64,000 bases of DNA from NCBI GenBank assembly GCA_905221605.1, contig CAJNDS010000480.1, positions 248,001-312,000 on the forward strand, in the 5' to 3' direction. A program made the position numbers and the translations under genes. The stretch comes from Symbiodinium natans. Taxonomy: Eukaryota; Sar; Dinophyceae; Suessiales; Symbiodiniaceae. Every line of letters starts with the position of its first letter. Position 1 is the first letter of the stretch. Positions 33,372-44,491 of this stretch are shown one piece after another. The notes under the pieces are model-generated. The model was not told the DNA's origin. It saw nothing but the letters and a program-made list of their open reading frames with translations, and made no database searches.

Positions 33372-36310
33372 GAAGAGAGGGGCATGGGGCCAGGGGGCTA
33401 GAGCCATGGGACCATGGGGCCACGGGGCCATGAGCCATGGCAGGGGGCGAACGGGCGGGAAAGGGCGGAGGGGGCGGGCATGGACTGGGGCCCTTTTATG
33501 GGACCATGGGGCCATGGGGCCATGAGCCATGGGAAGGGCGGAGGGGGCGGGCATGGACTGGGGCCCTTTAGGCTATTCCCGGGACGACCCGGGCTAAAAG
33601 GTCCGCATTTGCTCGGTCCTTTGGGGACCTCGCGCTGCCCGATTTAATGGCTACCGCCAGTGCCGCCGACCCCTCAGCCAGCTCATAGAAGAGAGGGGCA
33701 TGGGGCCAGGGGGCTAGAGCCATGGGACCATGGGGCCACGGGGCCATGAGCCATGGCAGGGGGCGAACGGGCGGGAAAGGGCGGAGGGGGCGGGCATGGA
33801 CTGGGGCCCTTTTATGGGACCATGGGGCCATGGGGCCATGAGCCATGGCGGGCGGAGCGGGCGGGAAGGGCGGGAAGGGCGGGAAGGGCGGAGGGGGCGG
33901 GCATGGAGTGGGGCCCTTTAAACTTAAGTATAGGAAAGAGGGGCATGGGGCCAGGAGGCATGAAGCCACGGGACCATGAGGCCATGGGGCCATGAGCCAT
34001 GGCGGGGCGGGGAGGGTGGGAAGGGCACAAAGCCAGCTAAAGAAGAGAGGAGCGGCCAGGGGGCATGGAGCCATGGGACCATGGGGCTATGGGGCCATGA
34101 GTCATGGGCGGGAAAGGCGGGAAGGGCGGAGGGGGCAAGCATGCACTGGGGCCCTAAGGGCGGAGGGGGCGACCATAGGGCCATGGGGCCATGAGCCATG
34201 GGGAAGGGCCCTTTAAAGTCAGCGCACAGAGGAGAGGCCAGGGGGCTAGAGATGGGGCCATGGGGCCATTGAGCCATGGTGGCGGAGCGGGCGGGAAGGG
34301 CGGTCAGCACAAAGCCGGGCCATGGGGCCATGAGCCATGGCGGGCGGGAAGGGCGGGAAGGGCGGAGGGGGCGGGCATGGACTGGGGCCCTTTAAAGTCA
34401 GCTTATAGAAGAGAGGGGCATGGGGCCAGGAGGCATGAAGCCACGGGACCATGAGGCTATGGGGCCATGAGCCATGGCGGGGCGGGGAGGGCGGGAAGGG
34501 CACAAAGCCAGCTAAAGAAGAGAGGAGCATGGGGCCAGGAGTGGGCCAGGGGGCATGGCATGGGACCGTGGGGCTATGGGGCCATGAGTCATGGGCGGGA
34601 AAGGCGGGAAGGGCGGAGGGGGCAAGCATGCACTGGGGCCCTTTTATGGGACCATGAGGCGGAGCGGGCGGGAAGGGCCGGAAGGGCGGGAAGGGCGGGA
34701 AGGGCGGGAAGGGCGGAGGGGGCGGGCATGCGCTGGGGCCCTTTAAAGTCAGCTTATCAAGAGAGGGGCATGGGATTAGGGAGCATGGATGAGCCATGGC
34801 GGGCGGGAAGGGCGGGAACGGCGGAGGGGGCGGGCATGGACTGGGGCCCTTTAAAGTCAGCTTATCGAAGAAAGGCGTGGGGCCAGGGGGATGGAGCCAT
34901 GGGGCCATGGGGCCATGGGGCCATGGGGCCATGAGCCATGGGGGAAGGGCCCTTTAAAGTCAGCACAAAGCCAGCTCATAGAAAAAAGGGGCATTGGGGT
35001 CAGGGGGCTAGAGCCATGGCGCCATGGGGCCATGGGGGCCCTTTTATGGGACCATGGCGGCATGGGGCCATGAGCCATGGCGGGCGGAGCGGGTGGGAAG
35101 GGCGGGAAGGGCGGAGGAGGGGGGCGGACATGCGCTGGGCCCCTTTAAAGTCAGCTTATGGAAGAAAGGCGTGGGGCCAAGGGGATGGAGTTATGGGGCC
35201 ATGGGGCCATGAGCCATGGGGGAAGGGCCCTTTAAAGTCAGCACAAAGCCAGCTCACAGAAGAGAGGGGCATGGGGCCAGGGCTAGAGCCATGAGACCAT
35301 TGGGCCATAAGCCATGGCAGGGGGCGAATGGGCGGGCAGGGCGGAGGGGGCGGGCATGCACTGGGGCCCTTTTATGGGACCATGGGGCCATGGGGCCATG
35401 AGCCATGGCGGGCGGAGCGGGCGGGAAGGGCGGGAAGGGCGGGAAGGGCGGAGGGGGCGGGCATGGACTGGGGCCCTTTAAAGTCAGCTTATAGAAGAAA
35501 GGGGCATGGGGCCAGGAGGCATGAAGCCACGGGACCATGAGGCCATGGGGCCATGAGCCATGGCGGGGCGGGAAAAGCGGGAAGGGCACAAAGCCAGCTA
35601 AAGAAGAGAGGAGCATGGGGCCAGGGGCATGGAGCCATGGGACCATGGGGCCCTGGGGCCATGAGCCATGGGCGGGAAGGGCGGGAAGGGCGGAGGGGGC
35701 AAGCATGCACTGGGGCCCTTTTATGGGACCATGAGGCGGAGCGGGCGGGAATGGCGGGAAGGGCGGGAAGCGCGGGAAGGGCGGGAAGGGCGGAGGGGGC
35801 GGGCATGCACTGGGGCCCTTTAAAGTCAGCTTATCAAGAGAGGGGCATGGGACCAGGGAGCATGGAGCCATGTAGGGGGCCATGAGCCATGGCGGGCGGA
35901 ACGGGCGGGAAGGGGAAGGGCCCTTTACAGTCAGCACGAAGCCGGGAGCGTGGGGCCAGGAGTGGGCCAGGGGGCATGGAGCCATGGGACCACGGGCCCT
36001 GGGCGGGAAGGGCGGGAAGGGCTGGGGGCGGGCATGCCATATGGGATGATGGGCCATGGGGCCAGTGGGCGGAGGGCCAGGGGCAATGGAGCCATGGGAC
36101 CATGCGGAGCCATGGTGGGCAGAGCGGGCGGGAAGGGTGGAGGGGGCGGGCATGCACTGGGGCCCTTTATGGGACCATGAGGCCATGGGGCCATGAGCCA
36201 TGGCGGGCGGAGCGGGAAGGGCGGGAAGGGCGGGAAGGGCGGGAAGGGCGGGAAGGGCGGGAAGGGCGGGAAGGGCGGGGCACGGACTGGGGCCCTTTAA
36301 AGTCAGCTTA
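33372..36310. repeat. CCATGG-rich GC satellite
   Basis: Tandem array whose units combine ATGGGGCCATGAGCCATGG, GCGGGAAGGGCGGAGGGGGC, GCATGCACTGGGGCCCTTT and AAAGTCAGCTTATAGAAGAG in varying order. Recurrences of GGGGCCCTTTTATGGGACC are roughly 320-400 bp apart. Short CGGGAAGGG nonamers are amplified near 36205-36270. Long proline- or glycine-rich open frames on both strands follow from the repeat and have no start or family support. Confidence 0.95.
33569..33690. repeat. partial copy of the 600-bp unit inside the CCATGG satellite
   Basis: The last 110-120 bp of the 600-bp unit (from AGGCTATTCCCGGGACGACC through AGCCAGCTCATAG) recur here, identical to 33250-33371 and followed by the same satellite start. 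This suggests local duplication of the unit-satellite junction. Confidence 0.92.
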
Positions 36311-37162
36311 AGGTGCGGGGTTACGCCGACGCCATGGGGTCTTCACTAGCGCCTCCCCGCTCAAAGCTGGGGTCGGCGGATATGTTGAATCTCCCGATTC
36401 GAGTTTGAAAGGGCAATGCTTGTTAAATTTAAGTTGTGGGTACCTCTAGGCAAACTGTGCTTTTTTCCAGGCAAATAGTGTTTTGTCTGGGTAATTAGTG
36501 CTTTTCTCGATAAACAGTTCTTTTGCGAGGCAAGTATTGATCAAACACTAAGTATATGAGAAAGCTGCGTGCCCCATTTTGTTGCACATACTGACGAAAG
36601 AGTCATTGCTTACAATTTCAAAGACTCATTATACGCGAATTTTGTGAATAGAGCACGATTACATAGCTCGGTATTCACAATGCAAGTTTTTCGGGAGAGT
36701 TCCTGGTGAAGTTAACTAGTGCTTGCAGACAGATAGTCTCATCGTCGTTGAGAAGGCAAAATTTTTGATCAAACATGCAGTTCAAGTCGGAGTACCACTT
36801 GCGTTATTTCGCACGCAAACTAAATATTCATTGCATGCAATTTCAAATGTTTTTTGCATACTGATCTTTGCAAGAGAGCATGACTTAAATTGTCCAATAC
36901 GAATTGACTGTAGAAATTAACAGACCTTTTGCATGCAAGCAAATTCTGAAACAAAGGCTACTTAAATACTCCTTAAACCGACAACAAACTCACAAACCAC
37001 AGGAAATCCGGGTTATATAAACTATGCCTAGAAAACCCAAGTTGCAGAGAGAAGCCTCGAAAGGTACAATTTCTTATGCGTAATCTGCCAGGCCACAGTG
37101 CTACGAACATCGACAGTTCCAAGAATCCAGAAGGTTTTCGCGCCGATGTGCGACGCAGTTTA
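36311..37162. other. AT-richer unique segment between satellite blocks
   Basis: After the shared terminus at 36337-36381, about 780 bp of AT-richer sequence contains weak internal repetition (AGGCAAATAGTG, GGTAATTAGTGC, ATAAACAGTTC). No convincing gene; one 65-residue frame at 36723-36920 has no motif. Confidence 0.6.
36337..36381. repeat. satellite terminus, copy A
   Basis: GGGTCTTCACTAGCGCCTCC followed by CCGCTC and AGCTGGGGTCGGCGGATA. Nearly the same 45 bp close the second array at 43453-43500. Confidence 0.93.
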
Positions 37163-37736
37163 TTTTAAGGGGCTGCGCCCATGGGCGGGCAGCGCAGGCA
37201 GAAGCGCGGGGCGAGCAGTTTCTAAGCATTTTGAGGCCCCTAAACTCCCTTAAAATCTCTAAGCGTTCGAGGCTCCTCAACTCCCTTAAAGTTTCTAAGC
37301 ATTTTCAGGCCCCTAAACTCGTTTGAGGCTCCTAGACTCCCTTAAAGTTTCTAAGCACTTTATAAGACCCCTAAACTCCCTTTTTCCTAGCCCCGGGCTG
37401 AGACACGTCGCTTATGCCCGCCCTTAGGGGGGCATCATGCTCCCGATGCGCCCCCGGGGTCCCGCCCCGGGAGCCGCTGATGCTCCTGATGCGCGCCTGG
37501 GGGTCCCGGGCTGGACCCGCTGATGCTCATGATGCGCGCCCTCTGGGGGCCTCCGTGGCGACGCAAAAAACCACGAAAAAAAAACCGTTCACCGGCGGCA
37601 CGCGGGGGTCGGCGGCACTGGCGTCCGGCCTAATTCTGCTTCGCAGAAGGCCAGAGGCCAGCAAGGCTATTCCCGGGACGACCGGGCTAAAAGGTCCGCA
37701 TTTGCTCGGTCCTTTGGGGACCTCGCGCTGCCCGAT
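37163..37736. repeat. 600-bp repeat unit, copy 2 (shortened)
   Basis: Starts TTTTAAGGGGCTGCGCCC like the others and carries small differences in the sub-repeat region. It lacks the final 20-odd bases, breaking off at GCCCGAT where copy 3 begins. Confidence 0.95.
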
Positions 37737-38337
37737 TTTTAAGGGGCTGCGCCCATGGGCGGGCAGCGCACGCAGAAGCCCGGGGCGAGCAGTTTCTAAG
37801 CATGTTGAGGTCCCTAAACTCCTTTAAAATCTCTAAGCGTTAAGTTTCTAAGCATTTTCAGGCCCCTAAACTCCCTTCAAATCTCTAAGCGTTTGAGGCT
37901 CCGAGACTCCCTTAACGTTTCTAAGCACTTTATAAGGCCCCTAGACTCCCTTTTTCCTAGCCCCGGGCTTAGACACGTCGCTTATGCCCACCCTTTGGGG
38001 GGCATCATGCTCCTGATGCCCCCCCGCGGTCCCGCCCCGGGAGCCGCTGATGCTCCTGATGCGCACCTGGGGGTCCCGGGCTGGACCCGCTGATGCTCAT
38101 GATGCGCGCCCTCTGGGGGCCTCCGTGGCGACGCAAAAAACCATGAAAAAAAAACCGTTCACCGGCGGCACGCGGGGGTCGGCGGCACTGGCGTCCGGCC
38201 TAATTCTGCTTCGCAGAAGGCCAGAGGCCAGCAAGGCTATTCCCGGGACGACCCGGGCTAAAAGGTCCGCATTTGCTCGGTCCTTTGGGGACCTCGCGCT
38301 GCCCGATTTAATGGCTACCGCCAGTGCCGCCGACCCC
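37737..38337. repeat. 600-bp repeat unit, copy 3
   Basis: Directly abuts copy 2 head-to-tail and is almost identical to copy 1. Its end runs straight into CCCTAAA-type telomere-like sequence. Confidence 0.95.
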
Positions 38338-39180
38338 CAACTCTAAACCCTAAACCCCAAACCCGAAACCCGAAACCCGAAACCGGAAACTAAACCCTAA
38401 ACCGTAAACGTAAACCCGAAACCCTCAACATGGGGGGGGTTGCGGTAGTTCAGGGTTTTTGATATTCAGGGCACTGGTCGTCATTGCCTCGCTGTAAATG
38501 CTGGGTCCGTGCCCCGCTAGCATTCGCAGCGAGGCAATGTCTGCTAGTGAAGATTTTTCAGTGTCAGGGTGGAGGTTACGTATGCATATCTACTATGTAT
38601 ATGTGCTACATTGTACATGGTTTAAGGGTTGAAGGGTTCAGGGCTTAGGGATTGTGGGGTTTAAGCGTTTAGGTTTTAGGGTTTCGGGGTTTAAGGTTGG
38701 GGGGTTTAGGCTTTCGGGGCTTAGGCTTTGTAGGGTTTTAGGGGTTAGGGTTGAGGGGTTTGGGCAGGCCCTAAGCCCAAGGCTCCAATGTGAGCAAGAC
38801 CTTCAGCGTAAGCCCTAAACCCTAGAGCCTAAACCCTAAACCTTGAACCCTAAACCCCAAACCCCAAATCCTAGACCCTAAACCCCAATCCCCAACCCTA
38901 AAGCCAACCCTTTACTCGTTACACCCTCAACTCGAGTGGCGGACTGCGGCTTCGAGGCCGGGGATTCTCGGGTTGGGGATGCGTTAAGGTTTGGGTTCAG
39001 GGGTTAGGGTTTAGGGTTTAGGGTTCAGGGGGTTTAGGGGTTTGGGGTTTGGGATGCCTTAAGGTTTGGGTTGAGGGGTTTAGGGGTTTAGGGTTTAGGG
39101 TCTGGGGGAGGGGGTTTAGGGTTTAGGGTTGAAGGTTTAGGGTTTGGGGGGGCCTTAGGGTTTAGGGTTTGGGGTAGGGT
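38338..39180. repeat. telomere-like patches in alternating orientation
   Basis: CTAAACCC/CGAAACCC variants occur at 38340-38425, TTTAGGG variants at 38625-38765, CCCTAAA variants at 38810-38930 and TTTAGGG variants at 38990-39180. They are separated by short unique spacers, including a 130-bp one at 38430-38560. The strand switch at each patch gives large imperfect inverted repeats. Confidence 0.88.
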
Positions 39181-40009
39181 TGAAGGGGAGGACTATGGAA
39201 GGAGATGGTGGGGAAGGGGCGGCGGAGCAGGCGTGGGGAGGTAGGGGTGGGTGGGGTGGGGGTGTCGGGGGGGTGGGGGTGGACTGTGGAGGGGGGAGTG
39301 AGGGTTGGTGTTGTATTGGGGAGTAACTCGGGGGCATAGGGAGGCGGAGCGATGAGAGCGGTGAGGGCGGCGAGGGCGGTCAGGGTGGGCGTGCGTTGGA
39401 ACCCCTAAAACACTAGAGATTGGTCAGGGGCGGCGTAGGGGGTAGGGGCTAGGCCTACAGGCGGAGTGGGGTGGGGAAGGGGGGGGTGTGGGGGGGTGGG
39501 GGGGGCGTGGGGGGGGGTGGGGGTGGGGGGTGACTGTGCAGGGGGGAGTGAGGGTTGGTGTTGGATTAGGAAGTAACTCGGGGGCATAGGGAGCCGGAGC
39601 GATGAGAGCGGTGAGGGCGGGCAGGGCGGTCAGGGCGCGTGCATTGGAGGCAGGCCAACAGGCGGAGGACAGGGCAGTGGGGAGGGTGGGTGCGGGGGAG
39701 TGGAAGCAAATAGGCGGCAGGTTTCAGGGTGGTGGGGGGGGGGGGGGGGTGGAGGGGGTGTGGGGATGGTGCGGGGGAGGTGGGGTGGGGGGGGGTAACT
39801 GTGGAGGGGGGGGTGAGGGTTGGTGTTGGATTAGGGAGAGCGGTGAGGGCGGGGAGGGCGGTCAGGGCGGGCGTGCATTGGAACCCTTAAACGCCAGAGA
39901 TTGGTCAGGGGCGGCGTAGGGGGTCGGGGCTAGGCCTACAGGCGGAGGACAGGGCAGTGGGGAGGGGGGGGTGGGTGAGGTGGGGAAGGGGCGGGCGGAG
40001 TAGGGGTGT

Positions 40010-40041
<32 letters not shown>

Positions 40042-43000
40042 GACTGTGCAGGCGGGATGAGGGTTGGTTGTGGAATACGGAGCGGGGAGGGCGGTCAGGG
40101 CGGGCGTGCATTGGAACCCCCACCAGAGATTGGTCAGGGGCGGCGTAGGGGGCAGGGGGTAGGCCGGCGGAGGACAGGGCAGTGGGGAGTGTGGGGGGGG
40201 TGGTGGGGGGTGGGGGGGGGTGCGGCCCGGTGGGGAGGGGCGCGGTTGGATTAGGAAGTAAACTCGGGGGCATAGGGAGACGGAGAGATGAGAGCGGTGA
40301 GGGAGGGAAGGGCGGTGTTGGGCGGGCGTTTTGCATTGGAAACCCCTGAAACCAGAGATTGGTCAGGGGCGGCGTTGGGGGTTGGGGGGGGGGGGGGGGA
40401 GAGAGGGGGGGGGGGGGGGGCTGGGGGAGGGGGGGGGGGGGGGGGGGGGGAGGGGGGAAGGGCCTAGGCCTACAGACAAAGGACGGGCTGGGGGGGGGGT
40501 GGGGGGTGTGGGTGCGGCGGAGTGGAGGGGAGCAAATAGCGGGCCCAGGTTTCAGGGTGGTGGGGGGGGGGGGGGGGGGGCGGGTGGAGGCGGGGTTTGG
40601 GGATGGTGCGGGGGAGAGTGGTGAGAGCGGGAGGACCATGGAAGGAGATGGTGGGGAAGGGGCGGCGGAGTAGGCGTGGGGAGGTCGGGGTGGGGGTGTG
40701 GAGGGGTGGGGGTGCGGTGGGTGGGGTGGGGTTTCGGGGGGGTAACTGTGGAGGTGAGAGCGGTGAGGGCGGGAGGGCGGGCCCTAAAACACCAGACATT
40801 GGTCAGGGGCGGCGTAGGGGGTTGGGGTTAGGCCGACAGGCGGAGGACAGGGTGTGGGGAGTGTGGGGGGGGGGGGGGTGTGGGGGGGGGCGGAGGAGTC
40901 GCATGGCGGTGTGGGGGGGGGCTGGGGGGGGGCGTGGGTGGGGGGGGGGGGTGGGGGGGGGGGGGTGTGCCGTTGCAGGGGGGAGTGAGGGTTGGTGTTG
41001 AATTAGGGAGCGGGGAGGGCGGTCAGGGCACCGTGCATTGGAACCCCTAAACACTAGAGATTGGTCAGGGGCGGCGTAGGGGGTAGGGGCTAGGCCAAAA
41101 GGCGGAGGACAGGGCAGTGGGGAGTGTGGGGGTGGGGGGGGGTGGGGGGTGGGGGATGGGGGAGTGGGGGGGGGGGTGGTGGTGGGGGGGGGGGGTGGGG
41201 GGGGGGGGGGGTGTGGGTGATGTGCGGGGGGAGTGAGGTTGGGTTGGATAGGAAGTAATCGGGGGCATCATCGGCAGCCGGAGCGATTGAGAGCGGGTGA
41301 GGGCGGGAGGGCGGTCAGGCGGGGAGTGCGTTTGCACTCTAAAAAACGAGAGATTGGTCAGGGCGGCGTAGGGGGTAGGGGGTAGGCCTACAGGCGGAGG
41401 ACAGGGCAGTGGGGAGTGTGGGGGGGGGGTGGGGGGGGGTGGGGGGGGGGGGACGTTCGTTGGAAACCCCTCCCCCCCCTAAAACACTAGAGATTGGTCA
41501 GGGGCGGCGTAGGGGGTAGGGGCTAGGCCTACAGGCGGAGGACAGCGCAGTGGGGAGGGTGCGGGGGAGTGGAGTGAGGAAGCAAATAGGCGGCAGGGTT
41601 GCAGGGTGGGGGGGAGGGGGTGTGGGGATGGTGCGGGGGAGAGCGGTAGGACCATGGAAGGAGATGGTGGGGAAGGGGCGGCGGAGTAGGCGTGGGGAGG
41701 TAGGGGTGGATGGGGTGGGGGTGTCGGGGGGTTGGGGGTGGACTGTGGAGGGGGGAGTGAGGGTTGGTGTTGCATAAGCTCGGCCCTGACCGCACCGCTC
41801 TCGCTCCCTATGCCCCCCTAATCCAACACCAACCCTCCCCCCTGCACAGTCACCCCCCCCCTCCCCACCGCACCCACCCCCCACCCCCCCCCCCCCAAGC
41901 CCCCCACCCCCACCCCCCCACCCCCCCGCCCCCCACCCCTGCCTGTCCTGGCCTAGCCCGACCCTACGACGCCCCTGACCCGCGCCCTCACCGCTTCATC
42001 GCTCCGCCTTGCCACGAGTGACTCCCAAATCACACACCCTCCCCCCCCCACCCCACCCCCCCCCACCCCACCCCCACCCTAGACACCCCCGCCCCCTTCC
42101 CACACCATCTCCTACATGATCCTCACGCTCTCACCACGCTCCCGCACCACCCACACCCCCTCCAACGCCCCCCCGCCCACCCACACCACCCCCACCGCAC
42201 CCAAGCCCCACCCCCCCCTGCCCCATGGGTCCTCCGCTCTCACCGATCTCCCCGCACACCCTCCCCCCCCAACCCCCACCAAAAACCTGCCTATTGCTTA
42301 ACCCCCTGCACCCCCCCCCCCCCCCCTACCCCCCCCACACTCCCCACTGCCCTGTCCTCCGCCTGTCGGCCTAGCCCCTACCCCCTACGCCGCCCCTGAC
42401 CAAGCTCTCGTGTTTTAGCATCGGGAGGCGGAGCGATGAGAGCGGTGAGGGCGGGGAGGGCGGTCAGGGCGGGCGTGCATTGGAACCCTTAAAACACTAG
42501 AGATTGGTCAGGGGCGGCGTAGGGGGTGGGGGCTAGGCCTACAGGCGGAGGACAGGGCAGGGTGGGGGGTGGGGTGGGTGTGGTGGGGAAGGGGGCGGGT
42601 GGAGTAGGCGTGGGGGGGTGTGGGGGGGCGGGCGTGGGGGGGTGGGGGGCGGGGGAGTGAAAGCAAATAGGCGGCAAGGTTTCGAAGAGGAGTAGGCGTG
42701 GGGGGGGTGTGGGGGGGGGTGGGGGGGGGCGGGGGGGGGGGGGTGGGGGTGGGGGGGGGGGGGGGGTGTGACTGTGCAGGGGGGGGTGAGGGTGGTGTTG
42801 AATTAGGGAGCAGGCATTGGCGGCAGGGGAGGGGCCGAAAGGCGGAGGACAGGGCAGTGGGGAGTTGTGGGGGGGGTGGGGGGTGGGGGTAGGTGCGGTG
42901 GGGAAGGGGCAGGTGTGGGGGGGGGGTGGGGGGGGGGGGGGGGGTGACTGTGCAGGGGGGAGTGAGGGTTGGTGTTGGATTAGGAAGTAACTCGGGGGCA

Positions 43001-43440
43001 TAGGGAGCCGGAGCGATGAGAGCGGTGAGGGCGGGGAGGGGGTCAGGGCGGGCGTGCATTGGAACCCCCAAAACACGAGAAATTGGTCAGGGGCGGCGTA
43101 GGGGGTAGGGGCTAGGCCTACAGGCGGAGGACAGGGCAGTGGGGAGTGGGGGGTGGGGGGGGTGTGGGGATGGTGCGGGGGAGTGGAGTGAAGGAAGCAA
43201 ATTGGCGGCAGGGTTGCAGGGTGGGGGGGGGGGGGGGGGGGGGGTGGAGGGGGTGTGGGGATGGTGCGGGGGAGGGGGCCATAAGCTGGAGCCCCTAAAA
43301 GAATGCCAAAACATCCATGAGGTGTGGGTGGTGGCAGCCATGTGGGATCCTGGGGCCATGAGCTGGAGCCGGGGTCGAGGGCATGGAGGCATGGGGGCCA
43401 TGCGATGGAACGGGCGGAGCGGGCGGAGTGGCGGAGAGAG
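39181..43440. repeat. G-tract satellite array
   Basis: Units of roughly 230-580 bp contain GAGATTGGTCAGGGGCGGCG, GTAGGGGCTAGGCC, ACAGGCGGAGGACAGGGCAG, GACTGTGCAGGGGGGAGTG and AGCGATGAGAGCGGTGAGGG, with long variable G-runs between. The GAGATTGGTCAGGG motif recurs about ten times (near 39416, 39899, 40132, 40360, 40797, 41055, 41350, 41492, 42502, 43080). The G-runs (up to about 30, e.g. 40011-40040) make length and order unreliable. Open frames here are glycine- or proline-rich artefacts. Confidence 0.95.
41778..42420 (-). repeat. inverted segment inside the G-tract array
   Basis: Here the array reads as its reverse complement: CCTGACCGCACCGCTCTCGC, CCAACACCAACCCTCCCCCC and, near 42365-42405, GCCTAGCCCCTACCCCCTAC. 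The switch points are near GCATAAGCTCGG (about 41774) and CTCGTGTTTTAGCATC (about 42418). Confidence 0.92.
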
Positions 43441-43452
43441 CGGCAAGACTAT

Positions 43453-43500
43453 GGGTCTTCACTAGCGCCTCCCCCGCTCTCCAGCTGGGGTCGGCGGATA
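43453..43500. repeat. satellite terminus, copy B
   Basis: GGGTCTTCACTAGCGCCTCC, a slightly different middle, then AGCTGGGGTCGGCGGATA: the same sequence that ends the CCATGG satellite at 36337-36381. It follows a short CATGAGC/GGGCGGAGCGGG stretch. Confidence 0.93.
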
Positions 43501-43987
43501 AAGCCCGGCCTTCACATACGAGAGGGACGACATGGAGGCTCGAGTTCTTATTCCTATACTGTCCTATACTGCCCTATACTCCCTTCGAGCCTTTGGGAAA
43601 TTGCCATGGGCTCTACGAGAAAGGCATAGAATGCGTAGTACCTTCTAGGGCGTGGTTTGTACGTCACAAAAAAACTACTAGTACAAAACGCAAAGGCCAG
43701 AACCAGAAGTACAAAACCCGAAAAAAACAAGAAAACAAAACACAAAAAAACAAGACAAACTTTCCGGGATTTTCCTGCCGGCTCCAGGAGTTCTGGAAAG
43801 TCATATTTTTTGCTTTTGATTTTTGTCTGTGTGCTTTGGTTTTCGGTTTTGACTTTGACAATTTTTGTCGCACCACAAAAGACAACCGTTAAGCCACATC
43901 TTGCTCGTAGTGACCTCAGACAGGGAAAGAAAAGGGTAGGTCACTGGGGCGGGGGGGAGGGGGGGCGAGTACCATGCATATACACAC

Positions 43988-44019
<32 letters not shown>

Positions 44020-44258
44020 TACACAGCACATACATGTACATATGTACTGCTTGCGCTGCCGGCAGGACAACTCCACAAGCAGCTGGCCATTTGAGGGGAA
44101 AGCCTCAGCCTCGTCGAGGCGGACGCGGGCACGGGTGTCTAACGGGCTGTTAAGTACTCTGAACACCCTCTGTTGCTTCGTAGAGCCTGCGCAAGAGTCA
44201 GCAAGGGATTTGGAGAATTCGGTCTCCAGCCCGCAGGTCCTATTCAACGCGCTGTGCA
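43501..44258. other. no gene; A-rich and AT-microsatellite stretches
   Basis: TCCTATACTG pentad-like repeats at 43547-43582, an A-rich stretch at 43668-43760, a T-rich stretch at 43803-43870, and TATATAGATATAGATATAG at 43990-44015. No coding support before about 44240. Confidence 0.6.
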
Positions 44259-44456
44259 TTGAGCTTCCATTCCCAGTACCAGCACCAGAATCAGCATTCC
44301 CCAAATGCAAACCAGCATTCAGGGCAGCAGGGTTGGCAGCAGGGATGGCAGCAACAACAACAAGGCCAAGGCTGGCAGCATGGGGGCCAGCAAGGGCACC
44401 CACAACCCCAGCACCAGCATCAAGGCTGGCAGCACTCCCAGCCGCACCCCCAACAT

Positions 44457-44491
<35 letters not shown>

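Noticed and set aside
33117..36311. Proline- and glycine-rich frames up to about 315 residues
   Set aside because: Products of the CCATGG satellite and of the 600-bp unit; both strands are open together and no conserved domain is visible.
39155..43076. Poly-glycine and poly-proline frames in the G-tract array
   Set aside because: Caused by G- or C-runs of unreliable length; no protein-like sequence.
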